56,890 nt of DNA from Laceyella sacchari (GTDB lineage: Bacteria > Bacillota > Bacilli > Thermoactinomycetales > Thermoactinomycetaceae), in NCBI RefSeq assembly GCF_004343255.1, contig NZ_SMDD01000006.1:1-56890 (forward strand), given 5' to 3'. The translations under genes and the position numbers were made by a program. Positions 16,575 to 24,495 of this stretch are shown piece after piece (the first letter of the stretch is position 1; each line of letters begins with the position of its first letter). The notes beneath the pieces were generated by a model. It did no database searches. It was not told where the DNA came from and saw only the letters and a program-made list of their open reading frames with translations.

Positions 16575-17579
16575 ATGGATATTCATCTGAAAAAACTATA
16601 TGAGAAGCTGCTCGCTTCCTATATGACCGAGCCTAAGGAGGACCATCTTTACAGCGCGCAACAGCTAAGCAAATGGTTCATAGAAAAACGCGTTTCGCCG
16701 GAAGAAGTAATCAATGTCCATATCGGATCGGTCAAGCGAATGGTACCGGAGCTGCCTAAAGAAGTGAAAGCTACGTTGGAGATGCTGTTGGAAGTCATGG
16801 TGGGGTACGGTGTCGCTTATCAGGAACGGGAACAGCTGATGAGCCGGCAACGCGAGTTGGAAGATGAGATCGAAGTTGCAGCGGGTCTGCAACAAACGCT
16901 GCTGCCTGAGTCCACCCCTTCGCTTCCTGGTGTGGATATTGGGGTGATTAGTGTGGCGTCCAAGCAGATGAGCGGAGATTATTACAATTTTGTCGACCAT
17001 GGGATGCAGCAGTTGGGAGTGGGCATTGCCGATATTGTCGGAAAAGGGATTCCCGCGGCTTTGTGTATGTCGATGATTAAGTACACAATGGACCGGTTGG
17101 ATGCCAAATCTCTTTCCCCGGGGGAGATTTTGCGCGACTTAAACACAATTGTGGAACGCAATGTTTTGCCAAGCATGTTTATCACGATGATCTACGGGGT
17201 ATATGATTCGTTGAACCACCAGTTTCGTTATGCAACGGCTGGTCATGAGCCCGGGCTGATTTATTCCGCCGGGGAAGATTGCTTCACCAGTTTGGAGACC
17301 AAAGGAATGGTTTTGGGTGTGTTGCGGGACAATGAATATCCCGAGTACGTGGCCGACTTGGAGCCGAACGATGCGATTATCCTGTTCACCGACGGAGTGA
17401 CGGAGGCAAGGGTCGACGGCAAGTTCATCGAAAGGGAAACGATCAAAAGCATGATTCGTGATCATATACACCTGCCCGCCCAACAAGCGGTGGAAGCTAT
17501 TCATCAGAAATTATACGAAATGACTAACTATATAATGAGAGACGATCAAACCATTTTGATGATCAAGCGCGTCGGCTGA
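16575..17579 (+). CDS. rsbU: Serine phosphatase RsbU
   Basis: PP2C-type phosphatase (334 residues) that dephosphorylates RsbV-P and so starts the sigma-B response. The N-terminal ~80 residues match the RsbU helical domain that binds RsbT; a short coiled coil (about 83-112) links it to the PP2C/SpoIIE domain, with SGDYYNF, ADIVGKGIPAALC, AGHEPGLIY and FTDGVTEAR as metal and active-site motifs. AAGGAG precedes ATG. It heads rsbU-rsbV-rsbW-sigB; no rsbR, rsbS or rsbT gene lies upstream, unlike B. subtilis. Confidence 0.96.
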   Translation: MDIHLKKLYEKLLASYMTEPKEDHLYSAQQLSKWFIEKRVSPEEVINVHIGSVKRMVPELPKEVKATLEMLLEVMVGYGVAYQEREQLMSRQRELEDEIEVAAGLQQTLLPESTPSLPGVDIGVISVASKQMSGDYYNFVDHGMQQLGVGIADIVGKGIPAALCMSMIKYTMDRLDAKSLSPGEILRDLNTIVERNVLPSMFITMIYGVYDSLNHQFRYATAGHEPGLIYSAGEDCFTSLETKGMVLGVLRDNEYPEYVADLEPNDAIILFTDGVTEARVDGKFIERETIKSMIRDHIHLPAQQAVEAIHQKLYEMTNYIMRDDQTILMIKRVG

Positions 17580-17601
17580 TCGAGGCAGGAGGGGAAGAAC
17601 A

Positions 17602-17937
17602 ATGAATTTAAGCGTTCAAGAGAAAATAGAGAACGAAAAAGAGATCACCTATGTGGTTTCAGGGGAAATTGATGTGTATACCGCGCCCAAACTACGGGAA
17701 AAACTGTTACCGCGCTGTCAAGGCGGAACCACGATTACGATCGACTTTACTGATGTGGAATATATCGATAGCACGGGTCTAAGTGTGTTGATCGGTGCAT
17801 ATAAGGCGCAGGGTCAAACGGGTGGCAAACTGATTTTGAAAGGCATGAACGCGCGGCTGCAACGCATTTTCCGCATCACCAACCTGAACGTAATTATGCT
17901 CAATGAAGAAAAAGTGCAGGAGGATGGCCGACAATGA
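17602..17937 (+). CDS. rsbV: Anti-anti-sigma factor RsbV
   Basis: STAS-domain protein (111 residues) that binds RsbW when unphosphorylated and thus frees sigma-B. The phosphoserine is S57 in YIDSTGLSVLIGAYK, matching S56 of B. subtilis RsbV. GGAGGGGAAG lies upstream. Its stop overlaps the rsbW start in ATGA, a sign of translational coupling. Confidence 0.96.
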   Translation: MNLSVQEKIENEKEITYVVSGEIDVYTAPKLREKLLPRCQGGTTITIDFTDVEYIDSTGLSVLIGAYKAQGQTGGKLILKGMNARLQRIFRITNLNVIMLNEEKVQEDGRQ

Positions 17938-18419
17938 GTGGTAAACCCTTAGATTTGGTGAATTTGACAATTCCTGCGAAGCCGGACTATGTGGGTATAG
18001 CCCGGTTGGCTGTCTCTGGAATTGCCAATCGCATGGGTTTCTCATATGACGATATCGAAGATCTGAAATTGGCAGTTTCCGAAGCGTGTACCAATGCCGT
18101 GGATCATGCTTATTGCGGCGGCGATGGAGAGATCGAGGTCAGTTGCAATATTTTCTCCAACCGGTTGGAAATCGAAGTGGTTGACCGTGGAAACAGCTTT
18201 AATATCGAAGAGATTGAAAAGCGTACTGGGCCGATCGAAGTCGGGCCGACCATGAACGCGCTTCGCGAAAGAGGGTTGGGCGTCTTTCTGATGCGATCTT
18301 TGATGGATCATGTGGATATCAAAGGGGACAATGGCGTAATTGTGACGATGACCAAGTATATCCGAAAGGGCGTGGTGGAGTCACATGTCGAGTCGTCCAC
18401 ATCCTTCACTAACCGATGA
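17934..18419 (+). CDS. rsbW: Anti-sigma factor / serine kinase RsbW
   Basis: GHKL-fold protein (161 residues) that binds sigma-B in resting cells and phosphorylates RsbV. The Bergerat ATP site is visible as LAVSEACTNAVDHAY (N-box) and RERGLGVFLMRSLMDHV (G2/lid). It overlaps rsbV by 4 bases and sigB by 35 bases, keeping the three products in proportion. Confidence 0.96.
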   Translation: MSGKPLDLVNLTIPAKPDYVGIARLAVSGIANRMGFSYDDIEDLKLAVSEACTNAVDHAYCGGDGEIEVSCNIFSNRLEIEVVDRGNSFNIEEIEKRTGPIEVGPTMNALRERGLGVFLMRSLMDHVDIKGDNGVIVTMTKYIRKGVVESHVESSTSFTNR

Positions 18420-19170
18420 ACAGGTGTACAACCTGATAGCAAGATTCCAAGAGGATGGGGATGCAGAAGCTCAAGCGATTTTAGTCGCGCATTACCGTGA
18501 TCTAGTGGAAACATTGGCCTTTAAGTTCGCCCATGGATCAGAGCCGTATGAAGATCTCGTTCAGGTTGGGATGATCGGGCTGATCGCTTCATTGAAGCGT
18601 TTTGATTCCGATTATGGCCGGAGTTTTGAAAGCTTTGCCGTGCCGACGATCGTGGGTGAAATCAAGCGCCATATCCGGGACAAGACATGGAGTGTGCATG
18701 TTCCACGGCGCATCAAGGAGTTGGGGCCGCGCATCAAGGCGGCGGTCGAAGAATTAACGACACAATTGCAACGTTCCCCCCGGGTGCAGGAGATTGCGGA
18801 ATATCTCGGCGTCTCAGAAGAAGAGGTGTTGGAGACGATGGAGATGGGGCGGAGTTATAACGCCGTTTCCGTCGATAGCCCGATTGAAGCCGCCAATGAT
18901 GGCAGCCAAATCACCCTGCTTGATCTGGTGGGTACAGAAGATGGCGGATATGAACAAATTGACCGCAAGATGTTGTTGGACAAAATCTTTGCTGTGCTGA
19001 CTGAAAGGGAACAAGAGATCCTGCGTCTCACCTTTTTTGAGAATCTCAGCCAAAAACAGGTGGGGGATCAACTGGGAATTTCCCAAATGCATGTTTCGCG
19101 CCTGCAACGAAGGGCGTTGGCGAAGTTGCGGCAAGCGATTCGCATGGAGCCGTCGGAAGTGATTGGATAA
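18385..19170 (+). CDS. sigB: RNA polymerase general stress sigma factor SigB
   Basis: Group 3 sigma factor (261 residues) of the SigB/SigF/SigG type. Region 2 has YEDLVQVGMIGLIASLKRFD and the -10-reading FESFAVPTIVGEIKRHIRD; region 3 follows (GPRIKAAVEELTTQLQRSP), and region 4 ends with LSQKQVGDQLGISQMHVSRLQRRAL, a helix-turn-helix for the -35 box. GGTGGAG lies just before ATG, inside rsbW. The locus identifies it as SigB rather than SigF. There is no rsbX after it; tex follows instead. I could not find a GTTTAA/GGGTAT-type sigma-B promoter in front of rsbU. Confidence 0.95.
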   Translation: MSSRPHPSLTDEQVYNLIARFQEDGDAEAQAILVAHYRDLVETLAFKFAHGSEPYEDLVQVGMIGLIASLKRFDSDYGRSFESFAVPTIVGEIKRHIRDKTWSVHVPRRIKELGPRIKAAVEELTTQLQRSPRVQEIAEYLGVSEEEVLETMEMGRSYNAVSVDSPIEAANDGSQITLLDLVGTEDGGYEQIDRKMLLDKIFAVLTEREQEILRLTFFENLSQKQVGDQLGISQMHVSRLQRRALAKLRQAIRMEPSEVIG

Positions 19171-19178
19171 TAAGGGAT

Positions 19179-19231
19179 AGGTGTGTCGGATCGTGAGCTT
19201 CAGGCGATTCGGCACACCTTTTGTTTTATTT
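19179..19231 (+). terminator. Terminator of the sigB operon
   Basis: AGGTGTG pairs with CACACCT and inner CGATC-type segments extend the stem; TTTTGTTTTATTT follows. The 258 bases from here to tex hold no gene or element I recognise. Confidence 0.8.
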
Positions 19232-19488
19232 GCCAGGGTGTGTCTGGTGAACCAAGTTCGTAGGGAAGAAGCGATGGAGAGCCCTTTCTCGTGGAGAGTC
19301 AGGCAACGCGGGAAGCGAATGAGAAAAGGGGTTTGAAGCCACCACGCTCTAGCCAAACGAACAGAGTAAATGTCAAACCTTTCACATAAAATTCTCCGTC
19401 ACAGTGCCAGAATTTCGTTATCTTTATATATTGGGGAATCATTTTCCTCGTGAGGTTGTTGTGATGGTTGAGGAAAGAAGGGTTGAAT

Positions 19489-21654
19489 ATGGATCAGCAA
19501 CAGATGTTTCAACTGATCGCTACCGAAACGGCTGTCAAGCCGACGCAGGTGAAAGCGGCAGTTGAATTGATTGAAGAAGGCAACACCATCCCCTTTATCG
19601 CGCGCTATCGCAAAGAGCGCACAGGGGAACTGGATGAAGAGCAATTGCGGGCGATTGAAGAACGCTACCATTATCTCACCCAATTGAACCAACGCAAAGA
19701 AGAAGTGATTCGGCTCATTGACGAACAAGGGAAACTGACGGATGAGCTGACACAAAAAATCATGCAGTCAACCAAATTGCAAGAGGTGGAGGACTTATAT
19801 CTTCCTTTCCGCCCCAAACGGAAGACCCGGGCGTCGATTGCCCGTGAAAAAGGGTTGGAGCCGTTGGCACGCGTGATGGCAGAGTCCTCTGAGGCAGAGA
19901 CCGTTCAAGCGGCAGCAGCTTCGTACGTGGATGCGGAGAAGGGTGTGGACTCAGTCGATGCCGCATTGCAAGGTGCCATGGATATCTTGGCAGAAGAGCT
20001 TTCTGAAGACGCGGATATCCGCAAATGGGTGCGTGAATATACGTGGAAACACGGCATGTTGGTGTCCAAGGCTAAAGACCCGGAAGTCCGCACCGTTTAT
20101 GAAATGTATTACGATTACAGTGAGCCTGTACATAAAATGCCACCGCATCGGATTTTGGCGGTTAACCGCGGGGAACGGGAAGAAGTCCTCAAAGTGAAGA
20201 TTGAGGTGGATGAGGAGAAGATTTTCCTGCGATTGGCCAAGTGGTTTGCCGTTCCGGTCCACGCATACTTGACCCAAGTGGTGCAAGATAGCTATAAACG
20301 CCTGATTGCACCTTCCATCGAACGGGAAGTGCGGGCGCAGATGACAGAGCAGGCAGAGGAACAGGCAATCCGTATTTTCTCCGAGAATTTGCGTCCATTG
20401 CTGTTGCAACCGCCGGTTCGGGGCAAGATGGTGCTGGGCGTCGATCCGGCATACCGCACGGGTTGTAAATGGGCAGTGGTGGATGATACAGGAAAGATGT
20501 TGGAAGTGGGTGTAATCTATCCGACGCCGCCCCAGAACAAAGTTGCTGAGGCCAAAGCGGATGTGCTTGCTCTCTTGGATAAATATCCGATCGATATCAT
20601 CGCGATTGGTAACGGTACCGCTTCCCGTGAAACCGAAGCTTTCATCGCCGATGTGATCAAAGAGGCAAAACGGCCGGTGTATTATATTATCGTCAATGAA
20701 GCGGGTGCCAGTGTTTACTCCGCTTCTAAAATCGCGAAAGAGGAATTCCCTGATCTGGACGCAGCTCGCCGAAGCGCGGTATCGATTGCCCGGCGCTTGC
20801 AAGATCCATTGGCTGAGTTGGTTAAGATTGATCCGAAATCGGTGGGTGTCGGCCAATATCAGCATGATGTGTCACAGAAACGCTTGAGTGAAAGCTTGAC
20901 GCACGTGGTGGAATCTGCTGTGAACTACGTCGGAGTGGATGTAAACACAGCTTCTCCGTCTTTGCTGTCTTATGTGTCTGGAATCAGTGCTACCGTGGCC
21001 AAAAACATTGTGAAGCGGCGGGAAGAAGTGGGACGTTTTACTAAGCGGACAGATCTGAAAGAGGTACCACGCCTTGGAGCCAAGACGTATGAACAGAGTA
21101 TCGGCTTTATGCGGATTCATGATGGTGAGAATCCTTTGGACCAAACGCCGATTCATCCGGAGTCTTATGCAGTGGTGGGACGCTTGTTCGCCGAATTAGG
21201 TTTGGAGTTGGATCAGATCGGCAGCGATGCTTGCAAGGAGCGTCTTAAACAAGTGGATGTAGAGAGCATGGCCGAGCGGTTGGCATGTGGCGTGCCAACA
21301 TTGAAGGATATTATCGAAGCGCTCTTGCGTCCAGGCCGCGACCCTCGGGATGAACTGCCCAAACCGCTTCTGCGTTCTGATGTGTTGAAGCTGGAAGACT
21401 TGCATGTGGGGATGCAACTACAGGGAACCGTTCGCAATGTGGTCGATTTCGGCGCCTTTGTGGACATTGGCTTGAAGAATGATGGGTTGGTTCACATTTC
21501 CCGTTTAAGCGAACGGTTTGTCAAGAATCCGATGGATGTGGTGACAGTCGGTGATATTGTGGATGTGTGGGTATACAATGTGGATGTGGAGCGAGAACGG
21601 GTCGGGCTCAGCATGGTCCCGGTCAAACCTGAAAACGACAGCGAAGAAACATGA
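19489..21654 (+). CDS. tex: RNA-binding transcription accessory protein Tex
   Basis: Large nucleic-acid-binding protein (721 residues) of the Tex/YqgF family. Order: N-terminal helical HTH-like region, a YqgF RNase-H-like domain (starting near MVLGVDPAYRTGCKWAVVDD), helix-hairpin-helix segments around 490-560 (VVESAVNYVGVDVNTAS, GISATVAKNIVKRREE), and a C-terminal S1 domain beginning GMQLQGTVRNVVDFGAFVDI. ATG 19489 follows GAAAGAAGGG; the TTG at 19468 is less likely. Position after sigB matches B. subtilis ydcI. Exact role is unclear in the family. Confidence 0.95.
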   Translation: MDQQQMFQLIATETAVKPTQVKAAVELIEEGNTIPFIARYRKERTGELDEEQLRAIEERYHYLTQLNQRKEEVIRLIDEQGKLTDELTQKIMQSTKLQEVEDLYLPFRPKRKTRASIAREKGLEPLARVMAESSEAETVQAAAASYVDAEKGVDSVDAALQGAMDILAEELSEDADIRKWVREYTWKHGMLVSKAKDPEVRTVYEMYYDYSEPVHKMPPHRILAVNRGEREEVLKVKIEVDEEKIFLRLAKWFAVPVHAYLTQVVQDSYKRLIAPSIEREVRAQMTEQAEEQAIRIFSENLRPLLLQPPVRGKMVLGVDPAYRTGCKWAVVDDTGKMLEVGVIYPTPPQNKVAEAKADVLALLDKYPIDIIAIGNGTASRETEAFIADVIKEAKRPVYYIIVNEAGASVYSASKIAKEEFPDLDAARRSAVSIARRLQDPLAELVKIDPKSVGVGQYQHDVSQKRLSESLTHVVESAVNYVGVDVNTASPSLLSYVSGISATVAKNIVKRREEVGRFTKRTDLKEVPRLGAKTYEQSIGFMRIHDGENPLDQTPIHPESYAVVGRLFAELGLELDQIGSDACKERLKQVDVESMAERLACGVPTLKDIIEALLRPGRDPRDELPKPLLRSDVLKLEDLHVGMQLQGTVRNVVDFGAFVDIGLKNDGLVHISRLSERFVKNPMDVVTVGDIVDVWVYNVDVERERVGLSMVPVKPENDSEET

Positions 21655-21659
21655 TTCCG

Positions 21660-21701
21660 GAAAAAGCTACCGATGCGCCTGACGCACCGGTAGCTTTTTT
21701 G
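21660..21701 (+). terminator. Terminator of tex
   Basis: AAAAAGCTACCG pairs with CGGTAGCTTTTTT around a GACGCAC-type loop. Confidence 0.92.
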
Positions 21702-21771
21702 TCATGGGGTAGACTAAGGGCACCATTGTCCCAGATGGGGAATGCATATCTTGACAAAAGGTGGGTTGGTG

Positions 21772-22155
21772 ATGCGTTTAAGTTTTGTTCCTGTTCGCGC
21801 CTTTGCGGCCACGTTGGTGATGATCCTCAGCTTGGTTCCTTTCGAGGCTGGTGCTGAAGCGCGAGTGGTGCACTCGTTGCGGTTGGATGTGGGTACCCCT
21901 TCCGTTTGGAGTGGGTGGGAATCCCTTTCTGCGGGGGACCTTCGCGTCTCGATCCACAATGAGGGGCCGGGTATGGTGACTTTTTATGTCTTTATGCACT
22001 GTGACCATTTGCAATGTCCCACGCTGGTGAATGGCCAGGTGAAAGCGGGAGAACGAGTGCAGATAGACGTGGCACACCCAGCCGGAAAGTATATGTTTAA
22101 ACTGGATAACGATTCACAGTCGGCTTCGCGCGCAATAGGCGTCTTTAGTCAATGA
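21772..22155 (+). CDS. Unknown small secreted protein
   Basis: 127 residues, not recognised. A Sec signal peptide is clear: MRLSFVP, a hydrophobic core AFAATLVMILSLVPF and a likely cut after AGAEA. The mature ~100 residues look all-beta (VVHSLRLDV, LRVSIHN, MVTFYVFMHC), with two cysteines in HCDHLQC (C-x4-C), which could bind a metal or form a disulfide. ATG 21772 is chosen over upstream in-frame 21742 because AAAGGTGG lies just before it and the signal peptide then starts properly. Alone between tex and the convergent cmpA. Confidence 0.75.
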   Translation: MRLSFVPVRAFAATLVMILSLVPFEAGAEARVVHSLRLDVGTPSVWSGWESLSAGDLRVSIHNEGPGMVTFYVFMHCDHLQCPTLVNGQVKAGERVQIDVAHPAGKYMFKLDNDSQSASRAIGVFSQ

Positions 22156-22240
22156 GAAAGCTGTGTCCCACATGACTACCCCCAGCCTTTTCAGGTAAGC
22201 TGGAGGAGGGATTCGCCTTTTGGTCCCGCCTCATTGGTTA

Positions 22241-22363
22241 TCAACTAATCCGTTTTCCTTGATTGCACCGGTAGTGGAACCAACAGTGGTTCAACCATTG
22301 GATGAGCCGGCGGTCTTTCTTGGAAAAGGCATGCATCAGTTGTTTGATCAACCAGCTGGGCAT
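22241..22363 (-). CDS. cmpA: Cortex morphogenetic protein CmpA
   Basis: A 40-residue protein too short for usual ORF cutoffs. It reads MPSWLIKQLMHAF then SKKDRRLIQWLNHCWFHYR, and I recall B. subtilis CmpA beginning MPTWLKNQMQKAFYEKDRYQ with LNQCWYYYR later, so the match is close. CmpA limits spore cortex assembly by directing SpoIVA degradation with ClpXP when coat assembly fails. GGGAGG precedes the ATG, and CATACATT at 22408-22401 on this strand resembles a sigma-E or sigma-K -10 box. It lies beside tex and the SprT-like gene, as in B. subtilis. Confidence 0.9.
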   Translation of the reverse strand: MPSWLIKQLMHAFSKKDRRLIQWLNHCWFHYRCNQGKRIS

Positions 22364-22443
22364 TCCTTCTTCCTCCCTTGACGAAAATCACGGATAGGGT
22401 AATGTATGTTAAAAACGAGTGGTTTGTGTCAGGAGAGATGGCA

Positions 22444-22899
22444 TTGACAGATTCGGAATTGCAGGCTTGGGTGGAATCGCTCTCATTGGCCTGCTTCGGC
22501 AAACCTTTTTTGCATGAAGCCCGGTTTAATCCGCGTTTGAAAACCACCGGCGGGCGTTATCATCTGGGGGATCACCGGATTGAAATGAATCCCAAGCATT
22601 TGGTTCATGGGCGAGAGGTTTTTGGTAAAATTGTTTTGCATGAATTGTGCCATTACCACTTGCATTTGGAGGGAAAAGGATACCGGCATCGCGATCGTGA
22701 CTTTAAGCAGTTGCTCATTGCGGTTGGCGGCCTGCGATATGCGCCAAGGCTACCAGGACAGACGAAGCCGAAGTATGTGGTGCATTGTCTGGCGTGCGGC
22801 CGTCGAACCTTCCGACAACGCCAGATGCAAGTGGATCGGTATCGTTGCGCCCGATGCGGCGGCAGGTTGAAGCTGGAACACGTGGTAGCAAACAGTTAA
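22444..22899 (+). CDS. SprT-like zinc metalloprotein (YdcK family)
   Basis: 151 residues with the SprT zincin motif HELCHYH (about 66-72), where H66, E67 and H70 are the expected zinc and catalytic residues, and a C-terminal zinc ribbon with cysteines in HCLACGRR and YRCARCGG. The protein TTGGRYHLGDHRIEMNP and LEGKGYRHRDRDFKQLL segments fit YdcK of B. subtilis, 150 residues. Start TTG 22444 after AGGAGAG gives this length and the family N-terminus; ATG 22402 would be longer. Its physiological substrate is unknown. Probable overlap of its promoter region with divergent cmpA. Confidence 0.88.
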   Translation: MTDSELQAWVESLSLACFGKPFLHEARFNPRLKTTGGRYHLGDHRIEMNPKHLVHGREVFGKIVLHELCHYHLHLEGKGYRHRDRDFKQLLIAVGGLRYAPRLPGQTKPKYVVHCLACGRRTFRQRQMQVDRYRCARCGGRLKLEHVVANS

Positions 22900-22920
22900 A
22901 CAAAGGAGATGGATGCCTTG

Positions 22921-23478
22921 ATGACATTGAATGACTGGTTTGCGAAAGGCATGACCTTTGACACATATGTAAACAATATGCAGGTGAATCGTGACGAGTT
23001 GCTGTCCTTGTATGAGCAAGTCACCCTTACTGACGAGGAAGTAGCAACTTTGGCCAAAAGACGAACTGAACCCTGGCGGGTGATCGTGCTGACTGCCGAC
23101 TGGTGCGGGGATGCCCTCTTATGCGTGCCCATTGTGAAACGGATCGCCGAAAGCGCGGGAATGGAGATGCGTTTCTTGATTCGCGACGAAAATCTGGAAT
23201 TGATGGATCAGTATTTGACCAATGGTACATCGCGGTCGATTCCCATTTTCATCTTCATTGACGAAACAGGGAAAGAGCGGGCAGTCTGGGGGCCGCGCTC
23301 CCCTGAAGTGCAGGCGATGGTTGACCACATGCGTAGCGGATTGCCACCCAAGGATGACCCGCGCTTTGAAGCGGAGCAACGCGCAATGTACAAAGGGTTT
23401 CGCGAACGCTTGCTCAATGACCGCAGTTTGTGGCAATCGGTGGTTAACAGTGTGCTCGGCCGGTTGAGCGAAGCGTGA
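22921..23478 (+). CDS. Thioredoxin-fold family protein with single-Cys WCGDA site
   Basis: About 185 residues. The WCGDALLCVPIVKRI motif stands where thioredoxins have WCGPC, so the second CxxC cysteine is replaced and a further Cys lies five residues on; RSIPIFIFID carries the cis-proline. An N-terminal extension of ~60 helical residues precedes the fold. This looks like the thioredoxin_9-type family of single-Cys proteins of unknown partner, not a classical thioredoxin. ATG 22909 touches AAAGGAG directly, so the start is more likely TTG 22918 or ATG 22921. It is followed by a dehydrogenase gene 51 bases on. Confidence 0.82.
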   Translation: MTLNDWFAKGMTFDTYVNNMQVNRDELLSLYEQVTLTDEEVATLAKRRTEPWRVIVLTADWCGDALLCVPIVKRIAESAGMEMRFLIRDENLELMDQYLTNGTSRSIPIFIFIDETGKERAVWGPRSPEVQAMVDHMRSGLPPKDDPRFEAEQRAMYKGFRERLLNDRSLWQSVVNSVLGRLSEA

Positions 23479-23529
23479 GCGGGGCTTGCCAGACGCATCT
23501 GTAGCGTTTGAAGAGGAAGGGGCAGGAGA

Positions 23530-24432
23530 ATGGAAGGACTGAGAATCGGATTTATCGGCTTGGGGATCATGGGGAAATCGATGGCCCGCAATTTGCACCG
23601 AGCAGGCTTCAAAGTGACTGTTTGGAACCGGACAGCCGCCAAAATGGACGAGGCTAAGGCCGAATGGGGCGCCCACCTTGCGGATTCGCCCAAGGATGTG
23701 GCGGCGCAAAGCGATGTAGTGATCACCATGGTTGGCGATACCCCAGATGTGCGGGAAGTGGTGACTGGTGAAGAAGGAGTTTTGGCTGGCGCACGGCCAG
23801 GGTCGGTTTTGATTGATATGAGCACCATTTCGCCCGAGGCGACGCGTGAGTTGGCAGAATTAGCAGCCGAACAAGGTGTGGCCATGCTAGATGCGCCTGT
23901 CAGTGGCGGGGATGTAGGAGCGCGCAATGGTACGCTTTCGATCATGGTCGGAGGAGAAGAAAAAGTGCTGGAGAAGGTGCGCCCGGTCTTGGAAGCGATG
24001 GGCAAGACGATTGTTCACTGCGGTCCGATTGGTGCTGGTCAGACAGTGAAGGCCTGCAATCAGATTTTGTGTGGGTTAAACTTGCTTGGCATGGTGGAAG
24101 CGTTAGCCTTTGCCAAAAAAAGCGGTGTGGACCTGGAGAAAATGATTCAAGTCACTTCGCAAGGGGCGGGCGGTTCATGGGCTCTCGCAAACTATGGGCC
24201 ACGTGTAGTCAAAGGAGATCTGGATCCAGGCTTTTCTGTGCGCTTCCAACAAAAAGATTTGCGAATTGTGCTTGCTGAAGCGGAGCGGATGGAACTCCCG
24301 TTGTTGGGGACCGCTACCGTGCAACAATTGTTGCGTGCTGTGCAAGCACACGGCGGTAACGAGGATGGCACGCAAGCGTTGGTTCGGGTCATGGAACAAT
24401 TGGGGAATGTGGAAATTACGCCAAAGCAATAG
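23530..24432 (+). CDS. NAD(P)-dependent beta-hydroxyacid dehydrogenase
   Basis: 300 residues of the 3-hydroxyisobutyrate dehydrogenase / tartronate semialdehyde reductase family. The N-terminal Rossmann loop is GFIGLGIMGKSMARNL, DAPVSGGDVGARNGTLSIMVGG is the substrate-binding motif, and GAGQTVKACNQ supplies the catalytic lysine. Substrate cannot be settled from sequence; 2-hydroxy-3-oxopropionate reductase and 3-hydroxyisobutyrate dehydrogenase are the usual annotations. GGGGCAGGAG lies upstream. It ends before a hairpin terminator. Confidence 0.88.
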   Translation: MEGLRIGFIGLGIMGKSMARNLHRAGFKVTVWNRTAAKMDEAKAEWGAHLADSPKDVAAQSDVVITMVGDTPDVREVVTGEEGVLAGARPGSVLIDMSTISPEATRELAELAAEQGVAMLDAPVSGGDVGARNGTLSIMVGGEEKVLEKVRPVLEAMGKTIVHCGPIGAGQTVKACNQILCGLNLLGMVEALAFAKKSGVDLEKMIQVTSQGAGGSWALANYGPRVVKGDLDPGFSVRFQQKDLRIVLAEAERMELPLLGTATVQQLLRAVQAHGGNEDGTQALVRVMEQLGNVEITPKQ

Positions 24433-24454
24433 TGCGCTTTTTAGCTGATGGTAA

Positions 24455-24495
24455 GCAACAAGGCTCCGGAATACCCAGAGCCTTGTTGTTATTTA
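24455..24495 (+). terminator. Terminator of the dehydrogenase gene
   Basis: AACAAGGCTC pairs with GAGCCTTGTT, then GTTATTTAAA. The stem may also serve the convergent ThiF/MoeB-type gene. Confidence 0.75.
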
